Shown one piece after another: positions 55,881-64,000 of a stretch of DNA of 64,000 nt. The notes under the pieces are model-generated. The model was not told where the DNA came from. It searched no databases and saw only the letters and a list, made by a program, of their open reading frames with translations. Source of the stretch: Paenibacillus sp. Soil750 (GTDB taxonomy: Bacteria; Bacillota; Bacilli; Paenibacillales; NBRC-103111). The position numbers and the translations under genes were made by a program. How positions within the stretch are numbered: position 1 is the stretch's first letter; each line of letters opens with the position of its first letter. The stretch spans positions 1 through 64,000 of the forward strand of contig NZ_LMSD01000006.1 in assembly GCF_001428045.1 (NCBI RefSeq), in the 5' to 3' direction.

Positions 55881-56723
55881 TTAGTTATTAAGGAAGTTAA
55901 TCAAAGCGGTATTGAATTGTTCAGGGTGAGTCGCGTTCAAGCCATGTGGCCCACCTTCAATTACGACGAGTTGACTGCCTGCAACAGCTTCGAAGGAAAG
56001 TTGACCGCTTACTTCAAGAGACACAATCACATCGGAATCGCCATGGATAACAAGCAATGGAATATCGAATTTAGCCAAATCGTCACGGAAATCCGTTCTG
56101 CCGAAGGCAGCAACACAATCCAGCGTCCCTTTTGGTGAAGCGTAAGAAGCAATTTCAAGGTTGTAAACACGGAAGGACTCACTGACCAGGTCGGTTCTAT
56201 CCCCTGCTTTAAAGAAATTGTGAGAGAAGCTGTCAAGGAAAGCAATGCGGTCTTTTTTCAAACCATCTTGGAAGCCCTGAATGGTGCCTTCATCCAGACC
56301 ACCTTCTGGATGCTCATCGGATTTGTAGAAGAACGGCGGAACTGCAGCAGCCAACACAGCTTTTTTGACACGGCTTGTTCCGTATGTACCAACGTAACGA
56401 GCAACCTCTCCGCCACCCATCGAAAACCCGACCAGCGTCACGTCCTTAAGGTCCAGATTTTCGATTAGCTTATGGAGATCTGCTGCAAACGTATCATAGT
56501 CGTAACCGGTCCAAGGTTGGGAGGATTGTCCGAATCCACGGCGGTCATAAGTAATTACGCGGTAACCTGCATCGATAAGTGCTGGAACTTGACTCTCCCA
56601 CGAGCGCCCGCTCAGCGGCCAGCCATGGATCAAAATGACAGGTTTGCCTGTGCCTAGATCCTCAAAATATAATTCAATGGGTTGCCCGTTTTCTGTTCCT
56701 ACTTTTAATTTAGCCATTTTCAT
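55881..56723 (-). CDS. Alpha/beta hydrolase, arylesterase/chloroperoxidase type
   Basis: A 280-residue single-domain hydrolase. Oxyanion region ILIHGWPLSGRSWE, nucleophile elbow GFSMGGGEVARYVG with Ser about 99, acid in HGDSDVIV, and catalytic His in GGPHGLNATHP. Close relatives are called non-heme chloroperoxidases or arylesterases, and some have perhydrolase activity. ATG 56723 is in a weak context; ATG 56717 is two codons further. Downstream of the isochorismatase-like gene in the same orientation, separated by 71 bases, it may share its transcript. Confidence 0.88.
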   Translation of the reverse strand: MKMAKLKVGTENGQPIELYFEDLGTGKPVILIHGWPLSGRSWESQVPALIDAGYRVITYDRRGFGQSSQPWTGYDYDTFAADLHKLIENLDLKDVTLVGFSMGGGEVARYVGTYGTSRVKKAVLAAAVPPFFYKSDEHPEGGLDEGTIQGFQDGLKKDRIAFLDSFSHNFFKAGDRTDLVSESFRVYNLEIASYASPKGTLDCVAAFGRTDFRDDLAKFDIPLLVIHGDSDVIVSLEVSGQLSFEAVAGSQLVVIEGGPHGLNATHPEQFNTALINFLNN

Positions 56724-56794
56724 AATTCCTCTCGAATTGGTTTTGGATATGCTGCGACAGTCAAAATTAATTGACTATCTTTTAGATAAATAAA

Positions 56795-57433
56795 TTACCC
56801 GCCGTGGCCCCCAAACATTGTTTGAGCATAAACAACACCTGCACCGTAGGCGCCACTGTGTTGCATAGCAATCTCCAGAACGGCATCATACGTTTCTTGA
56901 TGTGCCCAATCGCGCTGATACTCAAGGAGAACAGAAAGCCAAGTCACGGGAATGGCCCCTGCTTGAATCATACGTTGAACGGACATGTTATGCGCTTCCG
57001 TCGTCGTCCCGCCTGAAGCATCCGTTACAATATATACTTCATATCCATCTTTAATGGCTGAAATTGTAGGGAAAGCAAGACAAACTTCTGTCCACAGTGC
57101 TGCCATAATCAGTTTCTTGCGACCTGTTTTCTTCACTGCTTCCACAAAATTTTCGTCTTCCCAGGAGTTCATTGTTGTTCGGTCAATTGGCTTTTGATCA
57201 GGAAATACATCTTGAATGTGCGGATGAATAGGGCCAGAAAATGATTCAGCAGCAACCGTGGTAAGAATAATTGGCGCATTGAAAACTTTAGCTGTTTTAG
57301 CCAGTCCAACCGTATTGTTAATAATCGTTTGGCGATCGGCACTTTGTACGCCAAAAAGCATTTGAGGCTGATGGTCTACTAGGATAATAGCGGAGTTCTC
57401 AGCTGTTAGTAAATCGGACTTGTCGTTAAACAT
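56795..57433 (-). CDS. Isochorismatase-like hydrolase, YcaC family
   Basis: A 212-residue cysteine hydrolase-fold protein. VDHQPQMLFGV carries the first Asp, the family Lys is in GRKKLIMAALWTEVCLAFP with Cys as nucleophile, and DASGGTTTEAHNMSVQRMIQAG follows. The YcaC branch has an unsettled substrate. The gap 57434-57732 contains its promoter and A/T-rich sequence but no other gene I can support. It is divergent from the XapX/amidohydrolase operon. Confidence 0.88.
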   Translation of the reverse strand: MFNDKSDLLTAENSAIILVDHQPQMLFGVQSADRQTIINNTVGLAKTAKVFNAPIILTTVAAESFSGPIHPHIQDVFPDQKPIDRTTMNSWEDENFVEAVKKTGRKKLIMAALWTEVCLAFPTISAIKDGYEVYIVTDASGGTTTEAHNMSVQRMIQAGAIPVTWLSVLLEYQRDWAHQETYDAVLEIAMQHSGAYGAGVVYAQTMFGGHGG

Positions 57434-57732
57434 GTAAAAATCCCTACTTTCTATTTATGGTTACAACAGATTTACAAATGTGAATCTGAACCTGCTGCAC
57501 ATACCAAGTCTATTGAAATGTAAACAGATGAACAATCTTCATTTTTCTATATGGCCCATAGGTAAAAACTATAGATTACGCATATAAAGGTGAAAATAAT
57601 GTATAAGCATTTCCTATGGCTGTTATAGAGAAAGCCTTATTGATAGAAAGAATCCTGACTTATAAACTTAAACAGAAGGTAAGGGTTAAACAAAAACATT
57701 ATTAATGACAGGATTGAAGGAGGAAAGTTAGT

Positions 57733-57906
57733 ATGTGGGGTTCAATGCTTATCGCTCTAGCTACAGGTATCGTCATTGGCGTTGTTTTTCAATTGTTGAA
57801 GATTCCCTCTCCGGCGCCGCCTTTTTTGGGATTACTTGGTCTCTTAGGAATGTTTTTAGGACAACGGTTGATGCCTTGGATACAACTTTGGTTAAACCGC
57901 AAATAA
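57733..57906 (+). CDS. XapX-domain membrane protein
   Basis: A 57-residue protein too short for most gene finders, with start ATG 57733 after GGAGGAAAG. It has two membrane segments joined by a proline loop: MLIALATGIVIGVVFQLL, KIPSPAPPFLGLLGLLGMFLG. The PxPAPPxLxGxLGxxGxFLG core is the XapX (DUF1427) signature. It heads the operon with the amidohydrolase. Function unknown. Confidence 0.8.
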   Translation: MWGSMLIALATGIVIGVVFQLLKIPSPAPPFLGLLGLLGMFLGQRLMPWIQLWLNRK

Positions 57907-57911
57907 CACAA

Positions 57912-58011
57912 TAACAAAGGAGAACAAAATCATGTCTGAGAAACCGACGATTGTTGAAGTAAACCTAGTTCCCATTAAATAACAAAGGAGAACAAAATCA
58001 TGTCTGAGAAA
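57912..58011 (+). repeat. Tandem duplication of a ribosome binding site and start region, with 16-codon ORF
   Basis: A block TAACAAAGGAGAACAAAATC-ATG-TCTGAGAAA occurs at 57912-57943 and again 68 bases later (57980-58011), the second being the true start of the amidohydrolase gene. The first copy begins a 16-codon ORF (57932-57982, MSEKPTIVEVNLVPIK) ending in a TAA that forms the start of the second copy. Similarity continues for about 18 codons (IVEVNLV versus IVEASLV). It is a decayed duplicate or a short leader peptide coupled to the gene. Confidence 0.7.
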
Positions 58012-59832
58012 TCAAGGATTGTTGAAGCAAGTTTAGTCATTCATAATGCCAATATCGTGACCATGGACGATTCTAATCCAACTGCAACAGCCATTGCAGT
58101 GAAGAACGGCCAATTCCTGGCCGTAGGGGACGATGCCGAGATCATGAAATATGCTGGACCTACCACTCAGGTTGTGGACGCAAATAAGCGAATGTTGATT
58201 CCAGGTTTGAACGATTCTCATATTCATCTCATTCGAGGCGGTCTCAATTATAATCTCGAGCTTCGTTGGGATGGCGTGCCATCCGTTGCGGATGCCTTGC
58301 GGATGCTGAAAAAGCAGGTGGATCGTACGCCAGCACCTCACTGGGTTCGTGTTGTTGGCGGTTGGACAGAATTCCAATTCGCGGAACGCCGAATGCCAAC
58401 TTTGGATGAAATCAATCGAATTGCTCCGCATACACCGGTATTTATTCTCAATCTTTACCGTCAGGCTTTTTTGAATAAAGCAGCCTTACGAGTCATCGGA
58501 TATACGAAAGATACGCCGAATCCGCCAGGTGGTGAAATCCAAAGGGATAGCCAAGGGAATCCGACAGGAATGCTCATCGCTAGACCTAATGCTACTATTT
58601 TGTATGCGACCTTAGCGAAAGGGCCCAAGCTTTCATACGAGGATCAAATTAATTCAACCCGATTGTTTATGAGGGAATTGAATCGATTCGGAGTCACAAG
58701 TGTTATTGACGCGGGTGGGGGCTTTCAAAACTACCCCGACGATTATCAGGTATTTGATGAGCTTGATAGACGTGGAGAAATTACGGTTCGCACGGCGTAT
58801 AATTTATTCACCCAGCATCCCAAGAATGAACTGAACGATTTTAAAGCATGGACCGCTACAACGCAGCCGTATACGGGCAGCTCCTTCTATCGTCATAACG
58901 GAGCAGGTGAAATGCTTGTTTATAGTGCAGCAGACTTTGAAGATTTTGTAGAACCTCGTCCGGAACTTCCAGCTGTACTGGAAGATGATCTCTTCGGAGT
59001 TACCCAGCACCTCGTAGAGCAGCGCTGGCCATTTCGTCTTCATGCCACATATGGAGAATCCATCACACGTTTTCTCGATGTATTTGAACGCGTGAACAAA
59101 GAGGTTCCCTTTAAAGACTTGCGCTGGATTTTGGATCATGCCGAAACAATCCAGGAGAAGGATTTGGAGCGAGTTGTTGCATTAGGCGGTTCGATCGCTG
59201 TTCAAAGCCGAATGGCTTTTCAAGGTGAATATTTCGTCGATCGGTACGGGGCCGAAGCAGCAGAAAATGCGCCTCCGATCACCAAGATGATTAAAGCCGG
59301 ATTGCGTGTTGGGGTAGGGACAGATGCAACCAGAGTAGCCAGTTATAACCCCTGGGTTGCCTTATACTGGTTAGTAACGGGCAAGACACTTGGTGGGCTA
59401 GTCTTATACCCTGCTTCCAATCGTGTAGAGAGGCATGAAGCGCTTCGCATGTATACGGCGGGAAATGCATGGTTCTCAAAAGAGGAAGATGTGAAAGGGC
59501 AAATTAAAGAAGGTCAATATGCCGATTTTTCGATTCTTTCTGATAACTTCTTTCTTGTCTCCGAAGAAGCTATTAAAAAAATTGAAGCTGTCTTCACTGT
59601 TGTAGGAGGCAAGATCGTCTATGGTACTAACGAATTTCAGGCTATGTCGCCGCCAGCTCCCCAAGCAAGTCCAGACTGGTCTCCGCATAATATTTTTGGA
59701 GGCTACTACAATGGGAAAAATTACGGAGGAGGCGGAGCAGGAGTTCAGGCACCACAAAAGGCGCACCATCATCATGGATGCAACCATCACCATGGCAGTG
59801 GCTTCTGTGACCTGGATTGCTTCGTTTTCTGA
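58000..59832 (+). CDS. YtcJ-like metal-dependent amidohydrolase with His-rich C-terminus
   Basis: A 610-residue amidohydrolase. Metal ligands are in PGLNDSHIHLIRGG (HxH, about residues 72-74), HATYGES, ILDHAETI and VGVGTDATR. YtcJ-like domains are usually about 530-550 residues; this one has an added tail with a Gly-rich run then AHHHHGCNHHHGSGFCDLDCF, which could bind or deliver metal. The initiator region duplicates the block upstream. It is first large gene in a run with CDGSH, Dps and DUF896 genes. Substrate unknown; cyclic amides, N-acyl compounds or formylated products are typical of the family. Confidence 0.85.
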   Translation: MSEKSRIVEASLVIHNANIVTMDDSNPTATAIAVKNGQFLAVGDDAEIMKYAGPTTQVVDANKRMLIPGLNDSHIHLIRGGLNYNLELRWDGVPSVADALRMLKKQVDRTPAPHWVRVVGGWTEFQFAERRMPTLDEINRIAPHTPVFILNLYRQAFLNKAALRVIGYTKDTPNPPGGEIQRDSQGNPTGMLIARPNATILYATLAKGPKLSYEDQINSTRLFMRELNRFGVTSVIDAGGGFQNYPDDYQVFDELDRRGEITVRTAYNLFTQHPKNELNDFKAWTATTQPYTGSSFYRHNGAGEMLVYSAADFEDFVEPRPELPAVLEDDLFGVTQHLVEQRWPFRLHATYGESITRFLDVFERVNKEVPFKDLRWILDHAETIQEKDLERVVALGGSIAVQSRMAFQGEYFVDRYGAEAAENAPPITKMIKAGLRVGVGTDATRVASYNPWVALYWLVTGKTLGGLVLYPASNRVERHEALRMYTAGNAWFSKEEDVKGQIKEGQYADFSILSDNFFLVSEEAIKKIEAVFTVVGGKIVYGTNEFQAMSPPAPQASPDWSPHNIFGGYYNGKNYGGGGAGVQAPQKAHHHHGCNHHHGSGFCDLDCFVF

Positions 59833-59874
59833 GTACGGTTCACTAAAAATAATCCAAAAAGAGGCGAGATTATC

Positions 59875-60069
59875 ATGTCTGAAGTTACGATCAAAGTAAA
59901 CGATAATGGACCATTGCGTATTACAGGCAAAGTAGAAATGGTGGATGCGGTGGGAAATCGCTTTGAGACCAAGGAAAGTTTTATTCTTTGCCGGTGTGGT
60001 TTATCCAGTCAAAAACCGTTCTGCGATTTGGCTCACAAAGGTAAGTTTGACAGTGCACCTCGAGCTTAA
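59875..60069 (+). CDS. CDGSH-type iron-sulfur protein
   Basis: A 64-residue protein carrying the CDGSH cluster motif CRCGLSSQKPFCDLAHKGKF: Cys-X-Cys, Cys and His as ligands of a labile 2Fe-2S cluster. The N-terminal half is a beta strand region (TIKVNDNGPLRITGKVEMVD). It starts 42 bases after the amidohydrolase, with AGAGGCGAG before ATG. It probably has a redox or iron-sulfur-storage role beside Dps and catalase. Confidence 0.88.
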   Translation: MSEVTIKVNDNGPLRITGKVEMVDAVGNRFETKESFILCRCGLSSQKPFCDLAHKGKFDSAPRA

Positions 60070-60142
60070 TTACTTAGATTAAAAGAATATATAGCCTAAA
60101 CTCATAGTTGGAAATGTTGCTAAATTCGAAAGGAGTTTTGTG

Positions 60143-60580
60143 ATGACTGAAAAACTAACGGAAGTGCTTAACATCCAGATCGCTAATTGGAGTCTTTTAT
60201 TCACCAAACTTCATAACTATCACTGGTATGTTAAAGGGTCGCAGTTCTTCACTTTACATCTAAAGTTCGAAGAACTTTATACGGAAGCTGCACTTCATGT
60301 GGACAATCTTGCCGAGCGTCTGCTGGCATTAGGCGGTGATCCAGTAGCGACACTGTATGAAATTATTGAAAAATCCACAGTAAAAGATGCAGCGGGCAAT
60401 GAGGGTGCAAATGAAATGGTCCGCACGCTCGTAGCTGATTTTGGGATTATTGTGGATGAGCTTAAAGAGGGGATGAGTATTGCCTCCCGTGAAGGCGATG
60501 AGACAACTAGTGATATGCTATTGTCGATTCATAGCTCTCTGGAAAAGCATGTATGGATGTTGAAATCTTACTTAGGATAA
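60143..60580 (+). CDS. dps: Dps-family ferroxidase/DNA-protection protein
   Basis: A 145-residue four-helix-bundle protein forming a 12-mer that oxidises and stores iron. Ferroxidase residues appear in LFTKLHNYHWYVKGSQFFTLHLKFEELYTEAALHVDNLAERLLALGG. ATG 60143 follows AAAGGAG; a GTG at 60140 is adjacent. It sits between the CDGSH gene and DUF896, with catalase convergent nearby, consistent with peroxide defence. No clear PerR site was found. Confidence 0.9.
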   Translation: MTEKLTEVLNIQIANWSLLFTKLHNYHWYVKGSQFFTLHLKFEELYTEAALHVDNLAERLLALGGDPVATLYEIIEKSTVKDAAGNEGANEMVRTLVADFGIIVDELKEGMSIASREGDETTSDMLLSIHSSLEKHVWMLKSYLG

Positions 60581-60614
60581 TTGTAATCTTTCTAAAGAAT
60601 AATGGATTGCTGGA

Positions 60615-60666
60615 AGACCTGAAAGAGAGCGGCCTTAAAAAGCTACCTTTCTTGAAGGTCTTTTCC
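60615..60666 (+). terminator. Terminator of the dps transcript
   Basis: AGACCTGAAAGAGAG / CTTTCTTGAAGGTC interrupted stem followed by TTTTCC, about 35 bases after dps. Confidence 0.65.
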
Positions 60667-60704
60667 TTATAATATTAGACAATTTTGTCATTGAGGTGAA
60701 GAAA

Positions 60705-60929
60705 ATGATCCCTATTCTTGGGCGTATCAACCAGCTGAGCAGGAAACAACGTGAAATTGGTTTGACAGAAGAGGAGAAATCTGAACAAGCAGCATTGCGT
60801 CTAGAGTATTTGCGACTTATTAGAGGCCAAGTTTTGTCTACCATGTTAAGCTTATCCGTTGTCGACCCTGAAGGTAATGACGTAACTCCGTTAAAGTTGG
60901 TGCACGAGAAAGAAGAGCCAAAAATATAG
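60705..60929 (+). CDS. DUF896 family protein (YnzC/SosA-like)
   Basis: A 74-residue protein starting MIPILGRINQLSRKQRE, with helical GLTEEEKSEQAALRLEYLRLIRGQV, the DUF896 hallmark. Start ATG 60705 has GAGGTGAAG upstream; a GTG at 60696 overlaps that site. Relatives are small cytoplasmic helical proteins; the function here is not known. Confidence 0.88.
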   Translation: MIPILGRINQLSRKQREIGLTEEEKSEQAALRLEYLRLIRGQVLSTMLSLSVVDPEGNDVTPLKLVHEKEEPKI

Positions 60930-60960
60930 CCGGCTAGTGTATTGGAGAATTCCATCAGTA

Positions 60961-61010
60961 AAAAAGAGCAATTCCCCAGCTATCATTTACTGGGTGAACT
61001 GCTCTTTTTT
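60961..61010. terminator. Bidirectional terminator between DUF896 and catalase
   Basis: AAAAAGAGCAATTCCCCAG / CTGGGTGAACTGCTCTTTTTT hairpin between two convergent genes, with A and T tracts. Confidence 0.85.
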
Positions 61011-61021
61011 GACGATTCGTA

Positions 61022-62479
61022 TTAAGTCAGTTGGGGAACCCTCAAACCAAGCCCCTCGGCGATCGCTTGTCCCCATTCGGGATCTGCTTGATAGAAGTGA
61101 GAAATTTGAAGGAGTTTAATTTCATCCTTCTCCACTGGCGTCATGGCAATTACAATGTTATTTATTAAACGGCCGCGTTCCTCTACATTAAGCAATCGAT
61201 ACAGGTCACCAGCTTGCGTGTAATGATCATCCTGGTCATACGGGACGCTATCGGCTGGACCGGTTACTTCAAACGGGGCTGTCTTATGTGCTGCAGATTC
61301 GACAGCTCCGTCATAACTGTTTGGTTCATAGTATAACGAATTTCCCCCATTTCGATCGAAACGCATTTGGCCATCGCGCTGATTGTTATTTACTTCAACA
61401 ACAGGTTTATTAATAGGAAGGGTATTGTGGTTGGTCCCAACCCGATACCGGTGAGCATCAGCATAGGCGAATAAACGGCCTTGCAACATTTTATCTGGCG
61501 AAGCTTCAATACCGGATACGAACGCTCCAGGGGAGAAGGTAGCTTGCTCTACTTCGGCAAAATAATTGTCCGGGTTTTGGTTGAGAACCATGCGTCCAAC
61601 CTCGATAAGAGGGTAATCTTTTTGTGACCATACTTTCGTTACATCGAAAGGATCGAATCGATAGGTCTTGGCATCTTCCATCGGCATCATTTGTACATAC
61701 AGCTTCCATGCAGGGAAGTCACCTTTGTCAATGGCGTTAAATAAATCATTAATATGATAATCTGGGTTTTCACCGGCCAACTTGGCAGCCAGCTCAACAT
61801 CCAGGTTCTTCACGCCTTGTTCCGTTTTAAAATGATATTTGACCCAAATGCCTTGTCCGCCTGCATTGACCCACTTAAACGTATGGCTTCCGAAGCCATG
61901 CATATGACGGAGAGTCGCAGGAATACCACGATCGGACATTAAAATAGCGACTTGATGTAAGGATTCGGGAGACAAGGACCAGAAATCCCAAACAGCATTG
62001 GGGTTTTTGAGATGAGTTTGAGGGTGGCGTTTCTGGGTATGAATGAAATCTGGAAATTTAATGGCATCTCGAATGAAGAAGACAGGCGTGTTATTGCCCA
62101 CCAAATCATAGTTTCCTTCTTCCGTATAAAACTTTACTGCAAAACCGCGCGGATCACGAACGGTGTCTGCAGATCCCAGTTCGCCTGCTACCGTGGAGAA
62201 GCGTATAAATACGGGGGTACGTTTGCCAATCTCAGACAAAAAGCTAGCCTTTGTATAGGCGGAAATATCGTTGGTTACTTCAAAATATCCGTGTGCGCCA
62301 GCACCTTTGGCATGAACAACACGTTCGGGAACGCGTTCCCGATTGAAATGAGCAAGCTTTTCCAGAAGGTGTACGTCTTGAATAAGGGTTGGACCGCTTG
62401 AGCCGGCAGTCATGGAGTTCTGGTTATCTCCAACAGGAGCGCCCCAACTTGTAGTTAAATGGCCATTTTTGGTTTTCAT
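61022..62479 (-). CDS. katA: Monofunctional heme catalase KatA
   Basis: A 485-residue small-subunit clade catalase. Active-site His in [22 protein letters not shown], Asn in [18 protein letters not shown], heme-ligand Tyr region [21 protein letters not shown]-binding residues fit the KatA group. ATG 62479 start lies 11 bases after TTGGAGG (TTG 62485 is at 5 bases). The upstream sequence has no PerR box I can defend. Confidence 0.95.
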   Translation of the reverse strand: MKTKNGHLTTSWGAPVGDNQNSMTAGSSGPTLIQDVHLLEKLAHFNRERVPERVVHAKGAGAHGYFEVTNDISAYTKASFLSEIGKRTPVFIRFSTVAGELGSADTVRDPRGFAVKFYTEEGNYDLVGNNTPVFFIRDAIKFPDFIHTQKRHPQTHLKNPNAVWDFWSLSPESLHQVAILMSDRGIPATLRHMHGFGSHTFKWVNAGGQGIWVKYHFKTEQGVKNLDVELAAKLAGENPDYHINDLFNAIDKGDFPAWKLYVQMMPMEDAKTYRFDPFDVTKVWSQKDYPLIEVGRMVLNQNPDNYFAEVEQATFSPGAFVSGIEASPDKMLQGRLFAYADAHRYRVGTNHNTLPINKPVVEVNNNQRDGQMRFDRNGGNSLYYEPNSYDGAVESAAHKTAPFEVTGPADSVPYDQDDHYTQAGDLYRLLNVEERGRLINNIVIAMTPVEKDEIKLLQISHFYQADPEWGQAIAEGLGLRVPQLT

Positions 62480-62544
62480 GTACAACTAAACCTCCAAAGT
62501 AATAATAAGTACAACGATCGCTATTGTGAACCGGTATTATCCGG

Positions 62545-63771
62545 CTAGTTCTTGTTGATTTCGATTTGGGATGATGATGAGTAACTGCGAGAAGGTTCTT
62601 CTAAACGAGTGAAAAAGGGAACAATTATGCTCAAACATAATAATCCAGCTGATACTTCAAAAGAAAGCAAATGGCCTCCGTGATTTATTAGATATATCGA
62701 GAGAATCGGTCCGAGCGTTGCACCTATGAACACCATAAACATGTGGAATGAAACTGCAATCGCCCGGATTTCCCCCGCAATTTGGCCAATTAAAGAGATT
62801 AAAGAGGGAAGCGCCATAGCAATTCCCGTAATAAACACAACGCTCATCGTTACTAGAAAAATGAGATTAGCCCAAAGGCCCAACAATCCCAAGCCAATTG
62901 CAGCCAAAACCAAACCACAACTTAAAACGGTTTTGACTCCAAATTTTGCGACCAATCTTCCGCAAAAAGGCGATACTATCATTCCGATTATACCTACCGC
63001 ACGGACCCATAGAATATCTTGATGGCTTAATCCGAAGAGCGGACTGGTTAAATAACTTCCAAGTGTTGTGAAAAAGCCGACAAGCGAAATAAAGAGCGTA
63101 ACTGAAATGATGTAGCAAAGAGGCAAACTTTTTTTCTTGAAAATATAGCCGATTCTTAAAAAGGCAGAAAAGAAGCTGCCATTCGGTTGCTGAGTTTTAT
63201 CGTTCGGAATAAAGGTAATCAAGATCGTAGATATAAAATAAACCACAAGAAGGATATAGAATGCATAAGACCAACTCATGTATAAAACAATATAGCTGCT
63301 ATATATTTGACCAACGATAGTTGCCATTAAAAAAGCCGTACTAATGAACCCAATAATGGTTACTCTTCTTTTAATCGGAAACATTTCCATTGCGTAGGCC
63401 AAAACAGACGGAGGGAACATGGACGCTGCCAAACCTTGTAAAGCTCGTAGGGCAACAAGCCAATAAAAACTGCTGACACTCCCGATTAGAGGAGTTATTA
63501 CGGTGAGTAATAGTAACCCTGCCAACATCATTTTTTTTCGCCCAAAGCGATCGGATAAAACGCCAAAGAACAACCCCCCAACTGCAAAAGCAAGCGAAAA
63601 TGCACTGCCAGCCCAAGCAGCTTGAGAAGACGACACCTTGAATACGTCTGCAAAAAGCGTGATTAATGGAATTGTTAAATACACGCAAGATACTACAACT
63701 AATGAACACCAGAAAAGTATACCGGTAATAAATGAGAAATTTGAAGATTTAAACAACGGTTTATTAACCAA
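62545..63771 (-). CDS. MFS transporter (YnfM/AraJ-type)
   Basis: A 408-residue, 12-helix transporter with AWAGSAFSLAFAVGGLFFGVLSDRFGRKKMML (motif A) and LRALQGLAASMFPPSVLAYAMEMF in the N-terminal half, and GMIVSPFCGRLVAKFGVK in the second half. The C-terminus has a Ser-rich tail (RSYSSSSQIEINKN). TTG 63771 starts behind GGAGGAG. Substrate unknown; sugar-efflux or drug-efflux relatives exist. Confidence 0.88.
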   Translation of the reverse strand: MVNKPLFKSSNFSFITGILFWCSLVVVSCVYLTIPLITLFADVFKVSSSQAAWAGSAFSLAFAVGGLFFGVLSDRFGRKKMMLAGLLLLTVITPLIGSVSSFYWLVALRALQGLAASMFPPSVLAYAMEMFPIKRRVTIIGFISTAFLMATIVGQIYSSYIVLYMSWSYAFYILLVVYFISTILITFIPNDKTQQPNGSFFSAFLRIGYIFKKKSLPLCYIISVTLFISLVGFFTTLGSYLTSPLFGLSHQDILWVRAVGIIGMIVSPFCGRLVAKFGVKTVLSCGLVLAAIGLGLLGLWANLIFLVTMSVVFITGIAMALPSLISLIGQIAGEIRAIAVSFHMFMVFIGATLGPILSIYLINHGGHLLSFEVSAGLLCLSIIVPFFTRLEEPSRSYSSSSQIEINKN

Positions 63772-63820
63772 AATAGCTCCTCCTTTTTTTAGATTTTTTC
63801 ATTGGATTATTTATGTTCTG

Positions 63821-63898
63821 CTAACCAAACGGACAGCAAGCAGACACCAAGAGCGTAGATATTGTGAAAAACATAATAAATGAATATTTTACCTTCAC
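63821..63898 (-). CDS. Putative 25-residue hydrophobic peptide ahead of the MFS gene
   Basis: A GTG at 63898 (minus strand) with GGGGGTG upstream opens a 25-codon ORF with hydrophobic FIMFFTISTLLVSACCPFG ending 49 bases before the MFS start. VSAC resembles a lipobox, but nothing follows the second Cys except PFG. It may be a leader peptide, a truncated lipoprotein or chance. The final 63899-64000 bases hold no gene I can support. Confidence 0.3.
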   Translation of the reverse strand: MKVKYSFIMFFTISTLLVSACCPFG

Positions 63899-64000
63899 TA
63901 ATTATCACCCCCACCGTATTAATTACTTATCTGAGTATTACAGAGAAATATCATGCTTATGGTTAATTATGAATGTCCATTGCTTTTATGTTAGTAAAAA

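Noticed and set aside
62480..62544. A PerR box upstream of catalase
   Set aside because: Only loose TTATTATTA-like sequence is present; it does not match the inverted-repeat consensus well enough.

Overview
The window looks like chromosome from an endospore-forming Paenibacillus-type Firmicute. The evidence is two complete gerA-type germinant receptor operons, a Bce-type antimicrobial-peptide resistance module, two carbohydrate ABC importers of the LplB/YtcP type (one with YesM/YesN-type regulators), strong GGAGG ribosome binding sites with frequent TTG/GTG starts, and moderate GC. Assignment is by gene content only; no rRNA, tRNA or CRISPR array was seen.

Layout. 1-2.4 kb: the tail of an IS3-family element that broke a dispersed repeat, a second copy of that repeat, a Fur-boxed ferri-siderophore esterase gene, and a short isochorismate synthase remnant (a decayed bacillibactin locus). 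2.4-9 kb: an AraC/GyrI-like regulator, two GNAT acetyltransferases, and a Bce-like two-component system convergent with its ABC transporter. 9-13.2 kb: ger operon 1 (minus strand), then a DbpA/YxiN RNA helicase. 15-21.8 kb: a sugar ABC importer with YesM/YesN-type kinase and regulator. 21.9-28.2 kb: a complete GDP-D-glycero-D-manno-heptose pathway (gmhA, hddA, gmhB, hddC) beside two glycosyltransferases with very Arg/Lys-rich N-terminal tails. 28.4-30 kb: an ArsR repressor divergent from an OYE ene-reductase. 30.7-36.7 kb: a 1096-residue secreted multidomain protein, an MFS drug exporter, a secreted helical-repeat protein and a small Cys-rich protein. 37.2-39.5 kb: an alkylation repair cluster (alkA, adaA, adaB). 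39.7-43.9 kb: ger operon 2, followed by a GC-rich SPL-like radical SAM gene. 44.7-52.5 kb: a catabolic island with two AraC regulators, a ThuA-domain protein, a sugar ABC importer and a Cys-type sulfatase, pointing to a sulfated sugar substrate. 52.7-55.3 kb: a TetR regulator, a tandem operator array and a MacB-like ABC pair. 55.3-55.8 kb: nested IS remnants. 55.9-63.9 kb: a stress/detoxification block (hydrolase, isochorismatase, XapX, amidohydrolase with a His-rich tail, CDGSH protein, Dps, DUF896, catalase, MFS).

The most unusual non-coding signal is a dispersed element of about 185 bp seen four times (101-277 truncated, 454-638, 30263-30447, 36828-37012). Each is built from four 21-bp imperfect palindromes of form TARMTG-N9-CAKYTA at fixed start-to-start distances of 51, 62 and 51 bp (51/63/51 in the first). 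Sequence diverges between copies while geometry is kept. A second family of 25-bp palindromic units lies at 2176-2305. The most unusual coding signal is the pair of glycosyltransferases with polycationic tails next to a GDP-heptose operon that begins with an unrecognised 50-residue ORF.
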